DNA of 29,854 nt, from the NCBI GenBank assembly GCA_003194525.1, contig NBIV01000515.1:1-29854 (forward strand), in the 5' to 3' direction. Shown piece after piece: positions 9,849 to 19,790 of this stretch. Within the stretch, counting starts at the first letter, position 1. Each line of letters starts with the position of its first letter. The translations under genes and the position numbers were made by a program. The notes beneath the pieces were generated by a model. The model saw nothing but the letters and a program-made list of their open reading frames with translations. It was not told the origin of the DNA and made no database searches. This DNA comes from Gracilariopsis chorda. Taxonomy: Eukaryota > Rhodophyta > Florideophyceae > Gracilariales > Gracilariaceae.

Positions 9849-11771
9849 CTATGCAGATATTCGGTGGCTGGCTCGCTGGAGCGTGAGCGCAGACGTTCGA
9901 CCTTTTCCGAGGAAAAAGTACAACACTTGTGAATCGATGAGAGAGGAAACGCGACAACCTCTGGAACGGGACTGTCTACATAGCCACCTGAGACCAAAGA
10001 GTAACGCTTCGGCCTCAAGTACATTAATGTGAGCAGGGCACCGCCACCCGTGCAATTGGATTAATTTCCAATCTAAGGACTTGATTTGGTCCCCAAAATT
10101 CGAGAAATCAAGTGCTAGATTTCCCAACTCTCGAGGATCGATTCCCAAAAGGGTGGGTTTTAGAAAACCAGATCGATGCGCCACAATTGACGTTTGCGCG
10201 GGGTGATGGATGTTCATAGGGGCGTAGAGAGCTGCTACTCCTTGTGTGCTAGCATCTGTGCATAATAAAAATGGACGATGATCCGCTTTTATGTCTGCAT
10301 GTAGTAACGGTGCCAGGGCAATGAGATTTCTGAACTCATCTATAGCACTTAGAGGGGGAGTGAGGATCGATTCTTCAGTCTGTACCAGCATGTAAACCTG
10401 GTTCAGACATGCAAAAATCGGTCTTCTCAGCAGCAGAAACCAATTCCATGAGCCGGGGAGCGATTCAAACACCTTTCGAGGCCAAATCTTCTGCCTCACC
10501 AAAAACCAGGTGTTTGCGATAACACGCTCTAATTTTCCCGTGGCTGGTTCCAATTACCCTGAGGGATCCACGATAATTCCTAACACCGACACACGGTTCT
10601 GGCATAGAGATACGCATTTTGATAACTTAGGCAGCAGGTCGGCGTTTTCGAAAGCAGCAAAAACCGGATTGTAGTATTTTGCCACTAGCTCCCAATCCCT
10701 TCCAAAAATAAAGAAGTCATCAATGTACATCCCGTATCTCACCAGCCCTAACCTACTTGACGAATTTCCGACAATCTCGAGTTCTTTTGGCAGCTTCGCT
10801 ATGTGAAAAGCAACAATACGGTGGACTTGTTGCGCAATAATAACCGAGTGACTCCAACCAATGGGTAGCACCCTCAAGCGGATGTACACTCGTTTAACAT
10901 TGCGCAGAAGTGGCCGCAAACCGAAAAACTTTCGAAGATGTATCGGGAGCTCTAACCGATAGTAAAAAGTGTCGATGTCTAATTTTCTAATCAAGAGCGG
11001 GTCTGAAGTATCCATTTTGAGCTGTGCCATCAAGCCGGGAGTAGGGATCGAAGGGTCCGCAGGTTCCGAAAAATGCAAATTCCCGCGCCTGGCATCAATA
11101 ATCAGACGTTAGCGATCTGCATCCTTTGGGGCTGCAAACACTCCATTCAGTTCTACGGGCTCTTCGGCGCAAACTTCTACCAATTGAGCCTCCAGTAAAC
11201 GTTCCACGAGTTTTTCGTAATTTCCACTCTTCACCATGATCACGATTTTCTGATTTCGGTGCTGCCACGGAGGGACAGAATCAGAAAAAATTGAGCGAGA
11301 TTGGTCGCAATATTGCCGGGCGACATCGGGCGGCAATACTGCTGAGAGAGGGACAGACCCTGAAACGCCACCAGCAGGTAGCGACATCAAATCAGGGTCA
11401 ATTTCCAAGGCATCTGCCTTTCCAAACCGATCCCCATAGATATCGATGTACGAAAAACAGGCCGCTGGCTGCACCTGCAGCAAGGCGAGGCGGCACAATT
11501 TCTCGCACCGGTCAATGAGGTATTGCTGGACGCGGGCAGCAAGTTCCGATTTTTGGGGATACCGTTCCGGGTTTTCCCGGAGTTGGGAGCGGAAATCCTT
11601 CAGAAATCGCGCATTGGGGTTATAAAGCAGATTGAGGCCCCTAGCGCAAAATTCAGCAGCGCAAAACGTCAAACGCGAAAGATGTAAACGCGAGCGGTTT
11701 CTGCGAGATGTGGAGGATTTTCTGTTTCCAGGAACGGCCACCTTTAACGGAAATAGGTGACTTCGATCCAT
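9849..11771 (-). pseudogene. RT and RNase H polyprotein of the DIRS-type element, two in-frame TAA
   Basis: One frame from 11771 to 9849 is interrupted only by TAA 11109-11111 and TAA 10554-10556, with no indel. N-terminal 220 residues lead into RT. FAAPKDADR, stop, RLIIDARRGN marks RT motif 1-2. LDIDTFYYRLELP carries the first catalytic Asp. RVLPIGWSHS and YGMYIDDFFIF (YIDD box) follow. RNase H has Asp in LLCTDAST, Glu in NVLEAEALLFGLRWL and Asp in LIDSQV. Apart from the stops the active sites look intact. Both TAA codons could come from CAA by one C->T change. The recombinase ORF follows in another frame, 61 bases on. Confidence 0.82.
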
Positions 11772-11777
11772 AACAAT

Positions 11778-11819
11778 AAACTACTATTACTAAAAATTGG
11801 TTCTACGATAAGTTGCAAT
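11778..11819 (-). repeat. Inverted repeat, right copy (DIRS-type element)
   Basis: Minus strand reads ATTGCAACTTATC (11819-11807), then GTAGAACC, then AATTTTTA and an AT-rich tail. It is the partner of 8572-8592 and lies in the short gap between the Gag-like and RT ORFs. Confidence 0.55.
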
Positions 11820-11831
11820 AAAAACGTAAGT

Positions 11832-12485
11832 CTACTCTAACTCGCCCCGACCCGCTCCCCCTTTCTTCTGAGAGCATGGCTTCTGGGCGCGTTCCATAGC
11901 AATTTCGGCGGCTCGAAAATGCTTATACGACCGCAGCTGGGTGTCCTGAACACGCTTGGAGTGAGTATTAGAATTTTCCTCCAAGTCGCCAGCAACCTGC
12001 CAACTACGGTGATCCATGGCCGTTTCGATGGCGTAAAGTCGGCGCGCCAACACCTCGACCGCGGAAGATTTCTTCACCCATGTGAAACCCTCATCCTGAA
12101 GGAGGATATTTAATGCTCGCGCTATCGATGCAGCTTCCCGGGTGTTACTGGCATTATTACTAAGCCCGTAGTTTGGAAAATGCTGCACCGCTACTGTGAA
12201 TGATCCATAAACGGACACCCAGTCTCGCATAAGGCTACCCGCAATCCGTTGCTTTCCTTTCACCTTCAACCTTATCCCAGTGAGACGAAAACGACGACTG
12301 TCTTCTTCGTCATCTTCTGACTCACTCTCGCTTTCTTCCTCCCCCCTCTTCTTATGATTTTTTCCACGACGTCTAGGGACCTCAAAATTGAGTTCGTCAC
12401 TATCGGAGCTGCTGCTCGACGAAGATGAGTCACTGTCGGAATTTTGAAGTGCCTTTCTACTGGCCCGAGAACGTGATTTAAGCAT
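11832..12485 (-). CDS. Gag-like protein of the DIRS-type element
   Basis: An uninterrupted ORF of about 217 residues starts at ATG 12485 (MLKSRSRASRK). The frame stays open upstream to a TTG inside the 138-bp module, but ATG 12485 is the first AUG. The N-terminus is basic, then a run of Ser/Asp/Glu, then Glu/Asp blocks with short basic patches. The C-terminal 130 residues are predicted helical (AASIARALNILLQDEGFTW, VEVLARRLYAIETAM), with a basic tail ending at TAG. Position upstream of RT in the same direction and the composition fit the first ORF of DIRS-order elements, probably an RNA-binding, particle-forming protein. No zinc knuckle is seen. It is the only ORF of the element without an internal stop. 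Confidence 0.6.
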   Translation of the reverse strand: MLKSRSRASRKALQNSDSDSSSSSSSSDSDELNFEVPRRRGKNHKKRGEEESESESEDDEEDSRRFRLTGIRLKVKGKQRIAGSLMRDWVSVYGSFTVAVQHFPNYGLSNNASNTREAASIARALNILLQDEGFTWVKKSSAVEVLARRLYAIETAMDHRSWQVAGDLEENSNTHSKRVQDTQLRSYKHFRAAEIAMERAQKPCSQKKGGAGRGELE

Positions 12486-12526
12486 GCTTATTATGTTTTT
12501 GGGCTTTTCCTCCTTTTCCCTCCCCA

Positions 12527-12664
12527 GTGAGGCATGTTGATACGCCAAGGATTCTCATTGGATGCGCAGTGGATACATTGTTGTAGAAATGGATGCGCCG
12601 CTGATGCGCGTGTGATGAGTCAAAAAATACAGCGGCAAAAATTGCCGCCTGCTAGATGCACATC
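12527..12664 (-). repeat. 138-bp module, copy 1, upstream of the DIRS Gag-like ORF
   Basis: On the plus strand it begins GTGAGGCATGTTGATACGCC and ends AGATGCACATC. Copy 2 lies at 15385-15521. By eye there are 8 mismatches and one 1-base gap, about 93% identity. It holds the perfect inverted repeat GCGGCAA...TTGCCGC and several GATGCGC words. Similarity stops abruptly at both sides. No terminal inverted repeats or clear target-site duplication are seen. It may be a terminal or leader part of the DIRS-type element. Confidence 0.8.
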
Positions 12665-12975
12665 TCATGCACTCTGGATTCTTGGATCGCCATCAGATGC
12701 ACTCACGTAGGAACCTACCTCTAATATGGGATATGGCCTAGACAAGGGTCTCATATAGATCAAGTAACATCCATTAAGTAATTTTATATTTGAATTTTGC
12801 CACTTTACTGCACGCTGGGTGACGGTGAGAAGCCCTACGCCTTCGTCCCCGCTCTATACACCCCCTTTCATCAACGCTTGACAGCAGCCGCAGTGAACCG
12901 ACGTCGCCTTAGCTCCCCCCAGGGGGTCACCGGAACCTTTGCTCACCCCGTGTAGGGGCCAGCCCAAAATCATAA
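12665..12975. other. Non-coding stretch before the RETICULATA-like gene
   Basis: No coding region is supported. The left part continues GATGCAC-type words of the neighbouring module (to about 12710), then AT-rich sequence (12775-12805). A C-rich stretch (12835-12960) follows and directly precedes the RETICULATA-like reading frame; it may be its promoter/5' UTR. Confidence 0.4.
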
Positions 12976-14079
12976 ATAAAGGCTTTCGTTCGTTCATTTG
13001 TCGCCTCTCCGTCAAGATCAAAATGCGTCACTCCAGTTCGCACACCGACCCGCCCATCAGTACGTGCATCGGGGCAAACTCCGCCATACCTAACCCCGTC
13101 GACCTCCACCCCAACCTCATCGTCATCCCCTCCAACTCCAACCACCCAAACATCCTACACAGGCGGAAGCACATCGTCAGGCGGTCCAAATGACGATGGA
13201 CGCGGTGGGGGAGGTGGCAGAGGCGCTGGCGGCAGTAACGGTGGAGACAGCTTTCATAACGATCATTCCGACCATCACAACAGACTTCCAGAAGATCTTC
13301 AACTCGCTCTAGCCTACGGTTCCCTTTCTCCCGAAGCGCTTACTCGCTATCTCAACGCCTTGGAAAACCCCTTTTTGAAGCTACTCATGTCCATCCCCGC
13401 ATATAGAACAAGGGCGCTAGCCGATTCATCCTTTCTGTTCAAACTTCTCGCGCAGGAGGTGATCGGAAATGGAACCGCGTTAGCGTCTGAAATCGCAGTT
13501 CATGCCGAACATCTCATGGATGAACTGGAGTACGTTGCTTCTGATCTCATCGTTGATACCGTTGTTGAAGCCGCTTTTGTATGGAGTTTAGCCCCCAAAT
13601 TATCGTTGCCTGCTAGCGCCTCTTCTTCTGCGTCTTAGTTGTCACGGTACTTGTCGTCGCTTCCCTCCCATATAATTCAAACTTCTACCGCGCTTACAAC
13701 ATTCACATTATCGCAATATACCCTTATCGGATTTGCTGCCGGCTTGGTTGGGACCGCAATTACCTACGGTATGTTAGAAGGGAGAAAGGCTCTTGATCCC
13801 TCTTATAAACCGCTTAGACCATTACCAGCAGTGCTGCCTAATTCGACTGGCTGGGGCGTCTTCATGGGCGTTTCTAGTAATACTCGCTTCTAAATTGTCG
13901 AAGGCATTGAACTTGCAATCGCAAACGCCTTTAAGGGGACTGCTGCACCGGTTTTTAAGGGCTCTTTTATTGCTCTGAGGTTTGCTAATAATTATTAGGG
14001 AGGTGTGCAGGTTGTACAGTTCTTCAGGTTCCTCGGTTTGCATGCTACGGGTGAAGACGAATCTCTGCATGACGAGTAA
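12976..14079 (+). pseudogene. RETICULATA-like (DUF3411) plastid protein, start lost and three in-frame stops
   Basis: One frame reads from 12976 to TAA 14077-14079 without any indel. It starts at ATA (12976), followed by KAFVRSFVASPSRSK, a transit-peptide-like N-terminus rich in Ser/Arg and lacking acids. ATG->ATA start loss is likely. A Ser/Thr/Pro linker and a Gly-rich tract (about 13190-13240) precede the conserved RETICULATA core: LPEDLQLAL, NPFLKLLMSIPAYRTRALADSSFLFKLL, and two hydrophobic stretches including FAAGLVGTAITYGM. The C-terminus is SNTRF-stop-IVEGIE and ALRFANNY-stop-GGVQ, then an acidic tail. Internal stops are TAG 13636-13638, TAA 13891-13893 and TAG 13996-13998. The TAA sits where the family, as I recall it, has Gln. 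Members are inner-envelope proteins linked to plastid metabolism and leaf development in plants. At about 368 codons the length is close to family size. Confidence 0.72.
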
Positions 14080-14719
14080 TCCGAAGAAAAGCAACAGAAG
14101 GCAGGCTAGCTGCTTCGTCTGAGCTGCGTACGGGTCTGTTTTGTTTTTCTATTGACCCACTGCTGTATCTGTGTACGACTAACATCTGGCAATGGATCGC
14201 TTTAGTTTGCTGTTTCTTTTTTGGATTACGAAGTACCTTTGTACAACCTGTACACATGCTTCATAGCGTGTGTCTAACGGCAGAGTTTGTAGCGCGTGAT
14301 ATAAGTCAGCGTGGTCTTCCACACGCCGCCGTCAACACAGCTTAGAATGCATTTTTGTTATTGTTGTAAAGCGGGCACGCTCAACATGCCGAAAATCGTC
14401 TTTCTCCGAAAGAACTGGACTGAATGTACTGGCCGGAGTCAGGGTACGCTCCTAGTTGCACTTCAGCTGTATGCTGGTGTCTGATCCAGATCCAGTGGAA
14501 GAAAGCTCATAGGTCGGCATGGAACGGCCCTGTTTGCACAACTCACTTCACTCATCAACACACAAAATTACATTCCAATCCCTCGTTTATACAACGCACT
14601 TTCACCTCGACGCTTTACGCACCAGAACATCGTACCTTCAGCAAACGCATGAAGCATGATAGCACAGTGAAAGAAAACTTGCAGTCTTGCCTGTACTTGA
14701 AGATATTCACATCGATAGG
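14080..14719. other. Intergenic stretch between convergent genes
   Basis: 640 bases between the 3' ends of the RETICULATA-like gene and FKBP. I see no conserved ORF, RNA gene or repeat. It probably holds both 3' UTRs. Confidence 0.4.
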
Positions 14720-15385
14720 CTAGTCTACATATCCAACATGAATGGCCGCAGAGACCCTACCAAAATGAAACCCAATTCCCACAAATGCCGCGACAATGAA
14801 GAACGTTATATTCGGGTTGATCCCCCAGGGCGGTTTTTCGCCAGTCTGACTGGCATAGGGACTAATAATGTAAAAGCGATCCGACAGCGATCTCTTCTTC
14901 TTTCTCTCCTTCTGTGTCACCAGCTTTTCTTCGTATTCCCTCGCAATGTCTTCGGGCGTTCGAGCCATATCAACGTTGAAGTCGGAGACCTTCTTGATTA
15001 CTTCCCCCTCCCCACCGCTGAAAGACTCCAGCTCGATCTCAAATGTCAAGGTCGCACTGCTCAGAATGACCGGAGGCATCCCCCTGCGGCCATACGCGTA
15101 GTTGGGCGCAATCGTAAACTGAGCCTTCTCCCCCTTTCGCATCGATGCAACTCCAGCTTCCCAGCCCTTGATGACCGTGTCTTTCCCGAGCACAAACTCA
15201 AATCCCCCACGTTATGAACTGTCACCAAATAAAGCTCCGTCTTCAATAGTTCCTTTGTACTGAACTTTGACAGTAGCTCCAGCGGGCATTATCTCACCTT
15301 CCCCGGTTGGCAAGACGCATTTTGTGACAGCGCCGTCTCCAGTCACATCAACAAACTGCCCGACTGATCTGCGCGCTTTAAAGCG
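14720..15385 (-). pseudogene. FKBP-type peptidyl-prolyl isomerase with hydrophobic C-terminal tail; in-frame TAA
   Basis: One minus-strand frame, broken only by TAA 15212-15214. The FKBP fold reads GQFVDVTGDGAVTKCV, then VKVQYKGTIEDGALFGDSS, stop, RGGFEFVLGKDTVIKGWEAGV, then NYAYGRRGMPP and LTFEIELE. Binding-pocket residues of FKBP12 type are visible: Tyr in VQYKG, Phe in FEF, Val-Ile and Trp in TVIKGW, Tyr in YAYG, Phe in LTFEIEL. After the domain come a charged helix (EDIAREYEEKLVTQKERKKK) and a membrane-length segment (TFFIVAAFVGIG), then TAG at 14720. This suggests a tail-anchored or membrane-tethered isomerase. No ATG is found in frame before the 138-bp module at 15385, so the 5' end appears lost or replaced. 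The stop lies in the loop between strands where sequence is variable, so its ancestral codon is unclear. Confidence 0.85.
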
Positions 15386-15521
15386 TGAGGCATGTTGATA
15401 CGCCAATGATTCTCATTGGATGCGCACTGAATACATTGTTGTAGAAATAGATGCGCTGCTGATGCGCGTATGATGAGTCAAAAAATACAGCGGGAAAATT
15501 GCCGCCTGCCAGATGCACATC
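15385..15521 (-). repeat. 138-bp module, copy 2, abutting the FKBP coding region
   Basis: Same module and same orientation as 12527-12664. Its minus-strand 3' end (GCCTCAC) joins the FKBP frame within about 15 bases of recognisable protein sequence. Its FKBP-side edge is sharp, and the bases beyond differ completely from those next to copy 1. Confidence 0.8.
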
Positions 15522-15590
15522 GAAACCGGTGCCGGCGTCACAGGGACAGAAGAAATCACAGCCGTTCAAATGTGGCACGGCCAAACGTAT

Positions 15591-15611
15591 TCTCTCTCTC
15601 TCTCTCTCTCT
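15591..15611 (+). repeat. (TC)n microsatellite
   Basis: About ten TC units in a row, 70 bases outside copy 2 of the module. Simple repeat; nothing else is seen at 15522-15694. Confidence 0.9.
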
Positions 15612-15694
15612 TTACGGGTGCCTATGTCTAATTCTTACATAGCGCAGATCGTTTCTTTTCAAAGAAGCGTTCTCTCACTAGGTAGACCAATACG

Positions 15695-17100
15695 TTGAAT
15701 ATGTTTGTCTCCGTTGGAGACCCAACCGCATATCCGTTTTGCTTCCCTGAAGTGAAGGGAAGTCAGGCACACCACGTGAAGGCGGATCGCATGTGCCCCA
15801 AACGTATTCATGGACCTAGACCCAAACTGTCCAAGTCTTTTACCAGTATGTGCCGAGAAGAAGCCATCGAACTCGTCAATGACTATGGCGCCCTTGCGCT
15901 CAACGCGACCGAGCTGCCAGTTCTGTAACATGTGATCAGCGTTATTACTGACCTCTTGCAACGCCGATTTTGTGATGTGGTTGCAGGCTTAGAGGCGAAC
16001 GTGATTCGGCGCGTATGCCATGCGTTCCGACCCAACTCAAGGGAAGCATCGTTCTTGTACACGGTGTGTCGTTTTGTTACCATTTTAGGAAAGAACTCTG
16101 CACAGCACTGCCTCTGTATGTCCAAACTCATCGATGTGGTCTTATGTGAAAATTTGCTCCGCATGCACTATGACGGAAGCTTCATGGGAAAGAACGGCGT
16201 GATTCAGGAACTCCTGCAAACTCTGCGGAAGATGCTTGATCTGACAACGGACATATATTCATATTCTCATAGACAAGTGCTTCGCGAGGTCCTCGTAGCA
16301 TTGCGGTTCCTGATCAACGGGAGCCAAGCTAATCGGCTCATACTGTTGGACACCGCTGAGCTGCAGATGGTAACAGAAGTTGTACACACGTACAAATACG
16401 ACAAGTATGTGGTCGAAGCGGCTCTAGAGGTATTGGAGACACTGCGGCGACTGCTTTCAAGACAAAGAAAAACCACCCTGTTTCCTATATGAGGCTTCAA
16501 AGCGAGAGGCTGTCATGGATATCATACGATATTTCACAACAACACTCACTGAAAACAAAGGCAGAGTGTATTATGCAGAACTCACATGCTCAGTTCTTCT
16601 TCAAGTACGTTCTCTTGGGTGCTACGAAGCTATGTTAGAGACATGTCCTGGGCTCCGCCGACTTATACCCCAAGTTATAGACCTTTGCTTTGAGAAGAAA
16701 ATCTTCCTCAATGTAGTGATCTCCTTGGTAAGATATACACAGAGGTAACACGCCAAGTTGCAGAACTGCTAAAAATGTATGCTTTTGCGGAAATCCGTCT
16801 TAAACTTTGGATCCATCAATCCTGCACAATCTCCTTCCCCTCTGCTGTATTTGGGTTAACCAAAACAAGATCCAGACTTCTAGAGAATGTTGGTTTCTGA
16901 TCCAGTAAACTTGAAGACGGAGAACCCTTTCGATTCAAATGTTTTTACTGTGTCATCGATCTGGGGCTCCATCATGATGATCTACTCCTGGAACAAGCAA
17001 AGCACTATATTCCGACTCGACCATGCTGTACTGGTCTTCGCATACAAAAAGAAGGAACCTTCGACGTGACGCTGTTCTGATCGAATTAAAACTCGAAAAG
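15695..17100 (+). pseudogene. Helical-repeat (armadillo/HEAT-like) part of a long decayed gene
   Basis: Frame from 15695 passes TAA 15926-15928 without shifting and runs to 16492. The next part (16485-16748) is in another frame, and a third continues to about 17070. Recognisable features are leucine-rich amphipathic helices: LPVL-stop-HVISVITDLLQRRF, VIQELLQTLRKMLDL, LREVLVALRFLINGS, VVEAALEVLETLRRLL, then VMDIIRYFTTTLTENKGRV and LLGKIYTEVTRQVAELLKM. This resembles armadillo/HEAT-like superhelices. I cannot name the family from this part alone. At least one in-frame stop, two or three frame changes and further stops (around 16897 and 17066) mean it is not functional, unless some breaks hide introns; I saw no convincing GT-AG pair. 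Confidence 0.45.
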
Positions 17101-17583
17101 CCATCAGCTTTACTAAACGTGCACTAACAGACCGGACCGTGGTTATCTTCCTTTTGCAACTGGTGGAATCGAACGAGAACAGAAAATCAGAATCTAAGCT
17201 CATGAATCACGTTTGCCAGAGAACTTTCAGAAATGGTGTAGAGAGCTGTGTTAGTCACTCACAAAAGCATTCCTAGGTTATTGTCTGTCACTGCATCCAG
17301 CTGAAATTACATAGAACTATTGGACAGACAAATGCTAAGTCCACTGTCATAATATTGAAGAGTGTTCAGGAGCAAATTGCTATTCTAAGTCGAGGGTTTC
17401 TCATGAAACAGAGAATTGTTCTGTTCAACAATCTGATGCCATCTGAGGATACTCCACATCTCCATGGGGACTCAGCCAAACAAAGCCTGAAATTTGTGGA
17501 AGGGTATATGAGAGTTCCACGAGGTGAATCCTCAAACCCTCTCAAGAGCAATCACAACATGCGTGGAAGGAGGCAATAACTAT
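17101..17583 (+). other. Frame-broken stretch inside the long decayed gene
   Basis: The most protein-like piece is 17355-17579 (IAILSRGFLMKQRIVLFNNLMP, then SLKFVEGYMRVPRGESSN), ending in TAA. No domain recognised. It probably belongs to the same gene as its neighbours because composition and direction match. Confidence 0.3.
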
Positions 17584-19790
17584 TCAATGGATTCCCTTCG
17601 CGCACAACTCCTGAGCCACTACAGCCTGACTGTTCAGCTCAAAGTCCGCACACACGGGTGGGACCAGACTCCAAACCAGCCCGGATGAAAATCGGCATGC
17701 ACGATTCGTGGAAGAAAAGAGTTTTGCCTGGCAAGATCGGGTGAGTAAGGATATCTCACTATACGTGGGGCAACGCTCCACGTCAAAGAGAAATCACCGA
17801 AACCTAGGTCCTCGATCGTCAGGTCAACGCACATGGTTATCAGGAGGGCGGTGCAGAAGTTCACTGATGTGTTTGACCTGTATGTTCTTCTCACTGTGGT
17901 ACTTCAAAGAGATCAACGAGACGCCTAGCGAAGGCAATAACCCAGTAAGATATCTTGCGTCGAGAATATGTCTTGAAAAGTTCTCTGGTGCTTCTAACAT
18001 TACAAAAGAGCATACCAGATCAAAACCTCTTTGGATAGACCATGTCGTACAAGGGGATGAAAACCAGATTCTAATACCAGAAACGTTTGCAAGCAGGTTT
18101 TAAAACGATATTGCACCTCTACTTGACAACCATCTTGATCGAATATGGGGAGATAATGGTCTCTTGAGATGCCCAATTGGGGAACAAACGTTTGCAATGT
18201 TTTCTCTGAAGGAAGCAGAAAAGTTACCGGCCACCATACCCTTCGGCAAGCAATGCAGTCGTATGAAGCAATTGAATCCTTCCTTTCACGAACATGAAGT
18301 TTCAGATGTGAGACAACTCCAAATTCAGGTTTCTTCAAAATCAAGCCTATCTTCGTATTCTGTGACAATACTTATCAATCGATCTGCCGACAAGAACTCT
18401 GAAGAAAGTCCTAGGGATGCTCAAGTTCTAGGAGTAGCCCAAGGAACAGTCCAAATTGTGCTTTCTGACTGATCTAAGTTGGCGTTAAAACGATACTGCA
18501 GTCGCCAAAGGCACCATTTTGAGGATGATGCAACTTCCACATCAAACTCAGAAAATGATATTAGGCTAATAACTTTGTACGAGCTAAAGCGTCTGTACGG
18601 AGTATTGTCTCGCCGAAAACTAGATACTGGATATTTCTCCCAGCTTTGGGACGTTCAGGAATTATCAAAGGCCACAACTGATCCAGTTCAACATTCTCGT
18701 GATCGACGAGCAGGGGATGAAGAGTCTTTTGATCCAAGTTACAGAACGACCCTACGTCTAAATGAGAGTGAGATCACAAGCTCTTCGCTGGGTTCGGAAC
18801 ATCAAAAGAATCGGTTTGCAAATGCTTCTGAAACAGATGTGTGGGAAGAGTTCTCGAGTTTCAACAGATCTGGTAATAAGAATTCATCAGAACGTCTAGC
18901 CCCCAGTCTTGAAGGAGATAGCCTAAAGGAACAAAAACAGAGTTTCAACACATCACAGAATATAACTACAAGCGAGGGCAACGAGAATGGCGTGGAATCT
19001 GTAATCGAACAACTGCCAGTTACGAATGAAGATCAAGACGAACCTCGGGGTGCTGATGATGGCCAGCAGGAATCAGAACTAGAAGCTGAATCTGAAGATG
19101 ATAAGGACAGCTCAACAATAAACGTTAGTTCACGGGATAAAAACGAAAGTGCGTTCTGTAAGACGTCTGCTGATGATGAAAACCTTCGAATTACTTACGA
19201 ACACTCTTAAATCTATTCAGAGGACCGAATCCATGACCCCCAGAGAAACGCTTCCAGATTCACATGCCGTTTCAGCGAGCACTCCCCATAATCGTTCTGA
19301 CATAAGCACAACTTCAGAAAGATCCTCATGCCAGAAGACTAGGGAGTCTGTTCGGACAAGTGAATCCTCTTCTGTACATGGAGCATTCACCCAAACTGCC
19401 ATTGACACCCCCCAAGTCGTTGACGAAGACAGAAGTTCACAGAATGCACCAGAGACAACACCGACCCGCCCTTCCTTCTACACAAACGGACCACGCACCC
19501 AAAGCGAGGTCGGTACTTCTCAATTCGCTGACAGTGACAGAGATGCAGTCAGTTCACAAAATGTCCGAGAGACTACGGGGGCTCATGTTGAACCTGTCTC
19601 ACAGGTTGACAGTCCTCAGCTCATGGACAAAACCGGATATGCCTATGATTCACGACAAGAATCAAGTCTACAGGAGTCCGGAAAGCCAATGCAGGGTGCA
19701 TTCAATTCAGGAGCATCAAACTCGCCACGAATCAGGATGCCAGTGCAGCAATTGTCCTCCAGAATATAGATATAGGGATACTCATTTCTA
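17584..19790 (+). pseudogene. Distal part of the long decayed gene; possible PH-BEACH-like region and acidic Ser-rich tail
   Basis: A frame open from 17708 to 19210 is interrupted only by TAA 18101-18103 and TGA 18470-18472. Reading then moves to another frame through 19769. Around 18420-18640 the text reads VLGVAQGTVQIVLSD, stop, SKLALKRYC, then a Ser/Asn/Asp insert, then LYELKRLYGVLSRRKL. The pattern GT-x-x-I ... acidic insert ... LxxLxxxxxRRxL recalls the PH-BEACH domain, and helical repeats upstream are common in BEACH proteins. A BEACH domain proper is not seen, so this is a weak hint. The last 400 residues are Ser/Glu/Asp/Gln-rich, low complexity. In another frame 17584-17930 reads MDSLRAQLLSHYSLTVQL and VIRRAVQKFTDVFDLYVLL, so this part is frame-broken too. 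Confidence 0.35.

Larger units (their letters stand above)
8535..12664 (-). mobile_element. DIRS-type tyrosine-recombinase retrotransposon
   Basis: On the minus strand the order is Gag-like ORF (12485-11832), RT/RNase H ORF (11771-9849), tyrosine recombinase (9787-8840). That gene set, with a recombinase in place of a DDE integrase, defines DIRS-order retrotransposons (DIRS, PAT, Ngaro). No methyltransferase domain is recognised. Inverted 13-bp repeats (8572-8584 and 11807-11819) and a complex hairpin (8731-8837) lie at or near the ends of the pol part. A 138-bp module at 12527-12664 is repeated near FKBP. Ends are inferred: left from the gypsy break, right from the module. All ORFs carry in-frame stops, so the copy is dead. 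Confidence 0.8.

Noticed and set aside
12939..13193. Plus-strand ORF with ATG at 13023
   Set aside because: Out-of-frame shadow of the RETICULATA-like transit peptide and linker, which has clear family continuation.
12500..15406. Shared N-terminal peptide MAYQHAS on the Gag-like ORF and FKBP
   Set aside because: It starts at TTG, not ATG, and is simply translation of the 138-bp DNA repeat. Not evidence of a common protein leader.
2998..18490. 14-base match AGTTGGCGTTAAAA near 3000 and 18477
   Set aside because: Isolated short word with unrelated flanks.
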